A stretch of DNA of 11,899 nucleotides, from positions 1-11,899 of the forward strand of contig CAMJLI010000047.1 of NCBI GenBank assembly GCA_946406585.1. The letters run 5' to 3'. Positions within the stretch are counted from its first letter, which is position 1. Each line of letters begins with the position of its first letter. The DNA is from an uncultured Prevotellaceae bacterium (GTDB lineage: Bacteria; Bacteroidota; Bacteroidia; Bacteroidales; Bacteroidaceae). The position numbers and the translations under genes were made by a program. Below the pieces are notes generated by a model that saw nothing but the letters and a program-made list of their open reading frames with translations, did not search any database and was not told where the DNA came from. Below are positions 7,815 through 11,899 of the stretch, piece after piece.

Positions 7815-8217
7815 CAAGCATGCCGTTTTTCTTGGAATTGGCACTAACTTAGGCGACAGGCAGGCCAACATATCCACTGCAGTTTCTCTCATCAGTAAGA
7901 GGGTGGGGGATGTGGTGAAATGTTCCTCTCCTTTCTTTTCAAAGCCGTGGGGATTCGAATCGGACAACGATTTTGTCAATGTCGTGGTGGCGTGCTCCAC
8001 TTCACTGGCTCCACTGCAGTTGCTGAAGGTTACTCAAGGCATAGAGAGAGACATGGGAAGAAAGAAGAAGACGGATGGCTGTTATCATGACAGGATCATC
8101 GACATAGACATCTTGTTGTATGATGACTTGCACGTGGACTATCCTAATCTGAAAATCCCGCATCCGCTCATGAAGCAGAGGGATTTCGTGATGGTGCCTC
8201 TACAAGAAATCCTTTGA
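7807..8217 (+). CDS. folK: 2-amino-4-hydroxy-6-hydroxymethyldihydropteridine pyrophosphokinase (HPPK)
   Basis: FolK moves pyrophosphate from ATP to 6-hydroxymethyl-7,8-dihydropterin, the step before dihydropteroate synthase in folate synthesis. From the ATG at 7807 the protein has 136 residues. Motifs: LGIGTNLGDR (9-18), the pterin-loop FFSKPWGFESDNDFVN (43-58), IERDMGRKKK (79-88), DRIIDIDILLYD (95-106) with the two Mg-binding aspartates Asp99 and Asp101, and IPHPLMKQRDFVMVPL (117-132) with Arg125 for ATP. It is shorter than E. coli HPPK (159 aa) but complete at both ends of the fold. An in-frame TTG at 7804 would add one residue, but the ATG is preferred. The 8-nt overlap with queA points to translational coupling. 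It is the last gene of the plus-strand run and converges on rpsO. Confidence 0.95.
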   Translation: MIDKHAVFLGIGTNLGDRQANISTAVSLISKRVGDVVKCSSPFFSKPWGFESDNDFVNVVVACSTSLAPLQLLKVTQGIERDMGRKKKTDGCYHDRIIDIDILLYDDLHVDYPNLKIPHPLMKQRDFVMVPLQEIL

Positions 8218-8236
8218 TTTTCAGACTGTTCATAAC

Positions 8237-8275
8237 ATAGGCAGGTGTTCTTGATTAATGAGAACACCTGCCTAT
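8237..8275. terminator. Perfect 15-bp hairpin between convergent folK and rpsO
   Basis: Arms ATAGGCAGGTGTTCT (8237-8251) and AGAACACCTGCCTAT (8261-8275) are perfectly complementary with a 9-nt loop TGATTAATG. It starts 19 nt after the folK stop. There is no T-run on either side, so it is not a textbook intrinsic terminator; it may end or protect the 3' end of the folK transcript. Being symmetrical, it could serve both strands. Confidence 0.6.
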
Positions 8276-8297
8276 ATCATTATGGCATGGTGGCAGG

Positions 8298-8338
8298 AAA
8301 AGAAAAACCCCCAAAAGACATCCTCTGTCTTCTGGGGG
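8298..8338 (-). terminator. rpsO intrinsic terminator
   Basis: On the minus strand, 23 nt after the rpsO stop, a hairpin forms from 8333-8338 plus 8326-8331 pairing with 8308-8313 plus 8315-8320: six GC-rich pairs (CCCCCA/TGGGGG), one mismatch, six more (AAGACA/TGTCTT), loop of 5 nt. On that strand it is followed directly by TTTTTCTTTT, a proper U-tract. This is the clearest Rho-independent terminator in the window, and it works only for minus-strand transcripts. Confidence 0.88.
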
Positions 8339-8360
8339 CAAGATCTTTTGCTCGCTTCTC

Positions 8361-8630
8361 TTATCTGCGCAGACCTAATGCCTTGATAATGGCACGATAG
8401 CGCTCGATGTCGCGGTCGTACAGGTAATTCAGCAGGGCACGGCGTTTTCCTACCAATTTGGTCAGCGACCTTGCGGTAGTATAATCTTTACGGTTCTTCT
8501 TCAAGTGCTCCGTCAAATGGGATATACGGTATGAGAACAATGCTATCTGGCTCTCAGCTGAACCAGTATCAGAGTTGGACTTTCCGTATTTTCCAAAGAT
8601 CTCTTCTTTTTTTGCCTTGTCTAAATACAT
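8361..8630 (-). CDS. rpsO: 30S ribosomal protein S15
   Basis: S15 binds the central domain of 16S rRNA early in 30S assembly and bridges to the 50S subunit. The 89-residue product has the standard length and conserved content: SDTGSAESQIALFSYRI (residues 20-36), LTEHLKKNRKDYTTARSL (38-55), and GKRRALLNYLYDRDIERYRA (61-80) in the rRNA-binding helices. It is monocistronic: a good promoter about 50 nt upstream on the minus strand and a strong terminator 23 nt past the stop. The start at 8628-8630 is preceded by an A-rich leader (AAAACAAAAAG) and no Shine-Dalgarno site. In many bacteria S15 represses its own translation through leader structure. Here the leader is short, with only a tiny GCGA/TCGC stem at its very 5' end, so a known type of S15 control element cannot be claimed. 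Confidence 0.98.
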   Translation of the reverse strand: MYLDKAKKEEIFGKYGKSNSDTGSAESQIALFSYRISHLTEHLKKNRKDYTTARSLTKLVGKRRALLNYLYDRDIERYRAIIKALGLRR

Positions 8631-8683
8631 CTTTTTGTTTTGAAAATAATTGATAAATGGATATGGTTGCGAATTTCGCGGTG

Positions 8684-8714
8684 CAAAGGTACTGCTTTTT
8701 TCTTAATCTGCAAA
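8684..8714 (-). promoter_or_regulatory. rpsO promoter with consensus -33 and -7 boxes
   Basis: On the minus strand TTTG (8711-8714), exactly 19 bp, then TACCTTTG (8684-8691) followed by CA. This is a full match to the Bacteroidota TTTG-N19-TAnnTTTG consensus, the best in the window and fitting for a ribosomal protein gene. The predicted start near 8679 gives a leader of about 48 nt. A purine-rich stretch lies directly upstream on the same strand (pyrimidine tract 8715-8757 on the plus strand) and could act like an UP element. Confidence 0.85.
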
Positions 8715-8757
8715 CTTTCTTCTCTTTTCTTTTCCCTTTTCTCGTCCTTTTTTCTTC
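8715..8757 (+). other. Pyrimidine tract in the rpsO-typA divergent region
   Basis: Of 43 consecutive plus-strand bases, 42 are C or T; the only purine is G at 8744. The tract abuts the -33 box of the rpsO promoter, so on the rpsO coding strand it is an A/G-rich run immediately upstream of the promoter. The rest of the 322-bp interval 8631-8952 holds the two divergent promoters and the typA leader; no gene was seen in it. Confidence 0.6.
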
Positions 8758-8849
8758 AAAAATGTGCTTTTTCGTTATTATTCCTTTAGATTTTTCCCTT
8801 TTACATGGTTATACTTGGTTTGCAAGAAGGACAAAACTTTGTAAATCAC

Positions 8850-8880
8850 TTGCATGTTACAGCTATTATTTGTAATTTTG
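8850..8880 (+). promoter_or_regulatory. typA promoter
   Basis: TTG (8850-8852), a 20-bp spacer and a perfect -7 box TAATTTTG (8873-8880) followed by CA. The expected start near 8884-8886 leaves a leader of about 68 nt. It lies downstream of the first in-frame TTG/ATG codons of the open frame, which rules out starting the protein at 8854. Confidence 0.75.
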
Positions 8881-8892
8881 CAACCGCTTTTT

Positions 8893-8927
8893 GACATTGG
8901 GAACAAAATGGTTTTTCTCTCAATGTC
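8893..8927 (+). promoter_or_regulatory. Hairpin in the typA 5' leader
   Basis: Arms GACATTGGGA (8893-8902) and TCTCAATGTC (8918-8927) pair over 10 bp with one G-U. Inside, after a 2x2 mismatch, AAAA (8905-8908) pairs with TTTT (8912-8915) around a TGG loop. The structure occupies most of the predicted leader, ending 25 nt before the ATG. A TTTTTT run follows at 8935-8940, 7 nt after the stem. Two in-frame ATG codons (8908, 8923) lie inside it. Role unknown: it could be an attenuator, a temperature-sensing element or simply a stabilising structure. Confidence 0.5.
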
Positions 8928-8952
8928 TGTTAGATTTTTTAAGGTAAACATC

Positions 8953-10758
8953 ATGCAGGACATCAGAAACATTGCCATCATTGCTCATGTGGACCATGGG
9001 AAAACCACTCTTGTGGACAAAATGATGCTGGCAGGAAATTTGTTTAGGGAAGGAAAAGAAATAGGAAATCAGGTGCTTGATAGCAATGACCTCGAAAGAG
9101 AAAGAGGCATCACTATCTTGTCGAAGAATGTGTCAATCAATTACAAGGGGGTGAAAATAAATATTATAGACACTCCGGGACACTCTGACTTTGGTGGAGA
9201 GGTGGAGCGTGTGCTCAATATGGCTGATGGATGCTTGCTGTTAGTAGACGCTTTTGAAGGGCCAATGCCCCAGACGAGATTCGTCTTGCAGAAAGCTTTG
9301 GAAATAGGACTAAAACCCATCGTCGTGGTCAACAAGGTTGACAAACCCAACTGCCGTCCGGAAGAGGTCTATGAAATGGTGTTCGACTTGATGTTTGCAC
9401 TTAATGCCACTGAAGACCAATTGGATTTCCCCGTTGTCTATGGCAGCGCGAAGAATGGATGGATGGGAGAGGATTACAACAACCCCACTGAAGACATCAC
9501 TTACCTGCTTGACAAAATAGTGGAAGTAATACCTGCACCCAAATTTTTGGAAGGCACTCCTCAGATGCTTATCACTTCTCTCGATTACTCCAATTATACT
9601 GGACGTATCGCGGTTGGACGTGTGCATCGGGGCGTTCTCACCGAGGGAATGAACATCACGGTGGCACATCGGGACGGTTCAAGGGAAAAGACGAAAATCA
9701 AGGAACTGCATACTTTCGAGGGCATGGGGCATGTGCGCACAAAAGAGGTGGGCAGTGGCGACATCTGTGCCATCATAGGGCTTGAAAAATTTGAAATTGG
9801 AGATACCATTTGCGACGGGGAGAACCCGGAACCGCTGCCTCCTATTTCCATCGATGAGCCTACGATGAGCATGCTGTTCACTATAAATGATTCACCTTTC
9901 TTCGGACGAGAAGGCAAGTGGTGTACTTCCCGACACATAAACGAGAGACTGCAAAAGGAACTGGAAAAGAACCTCGCTTTGAAAGTGAGCGAACTCGAAG
10001 GCTACACCGACAGATGGATTGTTAGCGGCAGGGGAGTGCTTCACCTTTCCGTGCTTATAGAGACCATGCGCCGTGAGGGGTATGAACTGCAAGTGGGGCA
10101 ACCTCAAGTTATCTACAAGGAAATTGATGGAGTGCGCTGTGAACCTATTGAGGAACTGACAATCAATGTACCTGATGAGTTCGCAAGCAAGATGATCGAC
10201 ATGGTGACGAGAAGAAAAGGAGAGGTGACTTCAATGGAGACTCAAGGCGACAGGACAAACATCGCTTTCGACATTCCTTCAAGAGGTATCATCGGACTCC
10301 GTACAAATGTTCTCACCGCCAGCCAAGGAGAGGCTATCATGGCTCACAGATACAAGGAGTATCAACCATACAAGGGTGAGATATCAAGACGTATCAATGG
10401 TTCGATGGTGGCTTTGGAGAATGGTACGGCATTCGCTTATTCCATTGACAAATTGCAAGATAGAGGAAAGTTCTTCATCGACCCGGGAGAGGAAGTCTAC
10501 GCCGGACAAGTTGTGGGTGAACATGTTCACGACAATGACTTGATTGTGAATGTCACAAAAGCCAAACAACTCACCAACGTACGTGCAAGTGGCAGCGATG
10601 AGAAGGCTCGCATCATTCCAAAAGTCATTATGAGCCTTGAGGAATGCTTGGAGTATATAAAAGCTGACGAACTTGTGGAGGTAACACCAAAGAACATACG
10701 CATGAGAAAGGCCATTCTCGACCACAACGACCGCAAGCGTGACCAGAAAAACAATTAG
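8953..10758 (+). CDS. typA: Translational GTPase TypA/BipA
   Basis: TypA/BipA is an EF-G-like GTPase that binds the ribosome and helps 50S assembly and growth under stress, notably cold. The ATG at 8953 gives 601 residues, the usual family length, and begins [19 protein letters not shown] like its relatives. The open frame extends upstream, but those codons precede or overlap the promoter. GTPase motifs: G1 AHVDHGKTT (11-19), switch I RGITI (51-55), G3 DTPGH (73-77), G4 NKVD (127-130), G5 GSAKNG (164-169). Then follow the beta-barrel domain ([22 protein letters not shown]), EF-G domain III/V-like parts ([41 protein letters not shown]) and the family-specific C-terminal domain with [15 protein letters not shown] and [20 protein letters not shown]. 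It is intact and monocistronic, facing away from rpsO and converging on mtnN. Confidence 0.97.
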   Translation: MQDIRNIAIIAHVDHGKTTLVDKMMLAGNLFREGKEIGNQVLDSNDLERERGITILSKNVSINYKGVKINIIDTPGHSDFGGEVERVLNMADGCLLLVDAFEGPMPQTRFVLQKALEIGLKPIVVVNKVDKPNCRPEEVYEMVFDLMFALNATEDQLDFPVVYGSAKNGWMGEDYNNPTEDITYLLDKIVEVIPAPKFLEGTPQMLITSLDYSNYTGRIAVGRVHRGVLTEGMNITVAHRDGSREKTKIKELHTFEGMGHVRTKEVGSGDICAIIGLEKFEIGDTICDGENPEPLPPISIDEPTMSMLFTINDSPFFGREGKWCTSRHINERLQKELEKNLALKVSELEGYTDRWIVSGRGVLHLSVLIETMRREGYELQVGQPQVIYKEIDGVRCEPIEELTINVPDEFASKMIDMVTRRKGEVTSMETQGDRTNIAFDIPSRGIIGLRTNVLTASQGEAIMAHRYKEYQPYKGEISRRINGSMVALENGTAFAYSIDKLQDRGKFFIDPGEEVYAGQVVGEHVHDNDLIVNVTKAKQLTNVRASGSDEKARIIPKVIMSLEECLEYIKADELVEVTPKNIRMRKAILDHNDRKRDQKNN

Positions 10759-10777
10759 GCGTATTCACATATATCAC

Positions 10778-10825
10778 AAGTGTAATGGTGGCTTCCTAAG
10801 CAATTAGAAAGCCACCATTACATTT
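10778..10825. terminator. Long GNRA-capped hairpin between convergent typA and mtnN
   Basis: A 17-bp stem (10778-10794 with 10809-10825, one G-U pair), one C/A mismatch, four more pairs (CTAA/TTAG) and a GCAA tetraloop at 10800-10803. It starts 20 nt after the typA stop and 28 nt beyond the mtnN stop on the other strand. Only a weak T stretch (ATTTGTT) follows on the plus strand and none on the minus strand. A bidirectional terminator or RNA 3'-end stabiliser is the likely role. Confidence 0.65.
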
Positions 10826-10836
10826 GTTCCAATATA

Positions 10837-10857
10837 TATAGGCTCAAATAGCCTATA
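10837..10857 (-). terminator. Short hairpin overlapping the mtnN stop codon
   Basis: TATAGGCT (10837-10844) pairs perfectly with AGCCTATA (10850-10857) around a 5-nt loop. On the minus strand the stem includes the mtnN TAG stop (10853-10855). No T-run follows, so it may act with the larger neighbouring hairpin to define the mtnN 3' end, or be incidental. Confidence 0.35.
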
Positions 10858-11539
10858 GTGCTTCTATAAATTGGCGTGTCACTTCAAACGAACCATCAGC
10901 CATGCGACTCCAGAAATCGAAGTATTGCGAAGCTTTGTGGTCGCTGAGTGGCACGTCGCTGATGATGCGGAAGGAGATGAAAGGAATGCCAAGTAGATGA
11001 CAGGTCTGTGCTATGGCGCAACTTTCCATGTCTACTGCCTTTGCCTCTGGGAAGTGATTCAGTATCTCTTGCATCTTTTCACGGCTGTCTACAAACCAGT
11101 CGCCACTCACCATGAGACCGCTATGTATGCGAGTGGAACAGTCTATGTTTTTTGCCACATCAAGCAAACGTGAGTCGGCAGGAAACAAGGCGGGCATGCC
11201 AACAAACTGGCCATATTCCACTTCAGAGCCGCAATACACGTCATGGTATGTGTAGTTGCTGCCCACCACAACCTCGGTCACTTGAAGCGAGGTGTCTGCT
11301 CCACCAGCGCATCCGGTGGAGATTACAAGGTCGGGATGGGTGTGCTCTACAAGCATGCATGTTCCTATGGCGGCATTCACCTTGCCGATGCCGCATTTTT
11401 GCACTACAAGCTCTTTGTCGCCTACTTTGCCCAAATAGAAACATTGACCGTTGTCGGTGTGTAATTCTCTCTCGTCTGACAGGATTTGGCGAAGTTGCAC
11501 CAATTCCTTGTCCATTGCTACTATGATGCCTATTTTCAT
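10853..11539 (-). CDS. mtnN: 5'-methylthioadenosine/S-adenosylhomocysteine nucleosidase
   Basis: MtnN (Pfs) hydrolyses methylthioadenosine, S-adenosylhomocysteine and 5'-deoxyadenosine to adenine plus the thioribose or deoxyribose moiety, clearing inhibitory by-products of SAM use. The 228-residue protein is close to the E. coli enzyme (232 aa) in length and numbering. Seen: Glu12 in MDKEL (catalytic), GIGKVNAA (50-57), ISTGCAGG (73-80), SGDWFVD (145-151), VDMESCAIA (169-177) with Glu172 of the ribose-binding site, and ISD with Asp195, the general acid. The family more often has Ser than Cys in STGSAGG. It stands alone on the minus strand, with a -7 box about 70 nt upstream and no partner such as luxS visible in the window. 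Some related nucleosidases act on futalosine in menaquinone synthesis; that substrate cannot be excluded from sequence alone. Confidence 0.93.
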   Translation of the reverse strand: MKIGIIVAMDKELVQLRQILSDERELHTDNGQCFYLGKVGDKELVVQKCGIGKVNAAIGTCMLVEHTHPDLVISTGCAGGADTSLQVTEVVVGSNYTYHDVYCGSEVEYGQFVGMPALFPADSRLLDVAKNIDCSTRIHSGLMVSGDWFVDSREKMQEILNHFPEAKAVDMESCAIAQTCHLLGIPFISFRIISDVPLSDHKASQYFDFWSRMADGSFEVTRQFIEAL

Positions 11540-11607
11540 TTATTGTTGATTATAATTATTATCTATAAGATTGATTCGTTTTTTGTCTCTATTTTAATCA
11601 GCATCTG

Positions 11608-11615
11608 CAAATATA
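11608..11615 (-). promoter_or_regulatory. mtnN promoter -7 box
   Basis: The minus strand reads TATATTTG followed by CA, a full match to TAnnTTTG. It lies about 69 nt upstream of the mtnN ATG, predicting a leader of about 60 nt that is very A/T-rich. No TTG appears at the usual -33 spacing. Confidence 0.55.
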
Positions 11616-11696
11616 CATTTTTTTGATAATATATCTGCGTTTGAAATTATTATTTTTCTTGTCTTCTTTCTATTTTGCAATCCTTTTATTTGTTGG

Positions 11697-11859
11697 AAGC
11701 GCGGGCGCCCTCGCCCGCATCAATTGTAATAGCATCAATATTATTCGTCATCAATAGCTATAACTACCTATCTGACGTCCAATGCGGGCGGGGTAATAAA
11801 TAATCCAAGGAGAAAGTGAGTGGCAAAATGGCTAAGGGGAAAAAGCGGGTGAAGCCCGC
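11697..11859. repeat. GC-rich REP-like palindrome cluster
   Basis: Within a 360-bp stretch that is otherwise A/T-rich and has no certain gene, three related GC-rich motifs occur: GCGGGCG-CCCT-CGCCCGC (11701-11718, perfect 7-bp stem), ATGCGGGCG (11782-11790), and GCGGG-TGAAG-CCCGC (11845-11859, perfect 5-bp stem). The first and second also form a perfect 9-bp inverted repeat with each other (CGCCCGCAT at 11712-11720). This resembles repetitive extragenic palindromes mobilised by RAYT-type transposases, but copy number elsewhere in the genome cannot be judged from here. Confidence 0.5.
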
Positions 11860-11899
11860 ACAAACAATCGCAACTATGTTGCGTAAGAAATCACCCCGA
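11828..11899 (+). CDS. Possible start of a small basic protein (partial at right edge)
   Basis: From the ATG at 11828 an open frame of 24 codons runs to the end of the window without a stop; an in-frame GTG at 11816 is an alternative start and the nearest upstream stop is TAA at 11801. The N-terminus is strongly basic (MAKGKKRVKP, then RKKSPR), with 9 of 24 residues Lys or Arg. An AAGGAG sequence lies at 11807-11812, but such sites matter little in this phylum and the spacing to either start is poor. No family was recognised. Two palindromes (11845-11859 and 11869-11883) fall inside it, so it may be a chance frame through a repeat region. An open stretch this short is not significant by itself. 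Confidence 0.25.
   Translation, partial: MAKGKKRVKPAQTIATMLRKKSPR

Noticed and set aside
7458..8000. 180-codon open frame on the minus strand
   Set aside because: Antisense to the end of queA and start of folK, both of which carry clear family motifs; the antisense peptide shows no domain.
8854..8952. N-terminal extension of TypA starting upstream at 8854
   Set aside because: It would begin upstream of the -7 box at 8873-8880, and relatives start at the MQDIRN-like sequence; the extra residues arise from an open frame through the promoter and leader.

Overview
The window looks like chromosomal core DNA of a Bacteroidota species, most likely Prevotella or a near relative. Three things point there. 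(1) The gene set and order fit: a long SecA with N-terminal extra sequence, a DUF4105/Lnb-type protein, and an ftsX - DUF3098 - uppP - truB - queA - folK run. (2) Translation starts sit behind A-rich leaders rather than Shine-Dalgarno sites. (3) Six separate promoters carry the Bacteroidota sigma-ABfr type -7 box TAnnTTTG, each followed by C. No tRNA, rRNA, CRISPR array, insertion sequence or phage gene was seen. Every complete gene is intact.

Layout. 1-2290 (minus): 5' part of secA, running off the left edge. 2396-3628 (minus): a DUF4105-domain protein with a signal peptide, a periplasmic Cys/His domain and about five membrane helices, probably the Bacteroidota lipoprotein N-acyltransferase Lnb. 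A divergent promoter region (3629-3743) separates it from a plus-strand run: ftsX, a DUF3098 membrane protein, uppP, truB, queA and folK. The last five are tightly packed or overlapping (4-nt, 1-nt and 8-nt overlaps). folK converges on rpsO (minus), with two hairpins between them, one of them a good rpsO terminator. rpsO and typA/bipA diverge from a 322-bp region with two promoters, a pyrimidine tract and a structured typA leader. typA converges on mtnN (minus) across a long GNRA-capped hairpin. 11540-11899 is mostly non-coding: the mtnN leader and promoter, then a GC-rich REP-like palindrome cluster, then perhaps the first codons of a small basic protein cut by the right edge.

How the genes relate. 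The left half is envelope biology: Sec export (SecA), lipoprotein maturation (putative Lnb), peptidoglycan-hydrolase control (FtsX) and lipid-carrier recycling (UppP). The operon then moves into tRNA modification (TruB, QueA) and folate synthesis (FolK). The right half is translation (S15, TypA/BipA) and recycling of S-adenosylmethionine by-products (MtnN). QueA consumes SAM but releases adenine and methionine, so MtnN is not a direct partner of it.

No wholly new multi-gene system is evident. The most interesting items are the Lnb-like protein and its almost leaderless promoter, the DUF3098 protein held between ftsX and uppP, the hairpin covering most of the typA leader, and the palindrome cluster at the right end.
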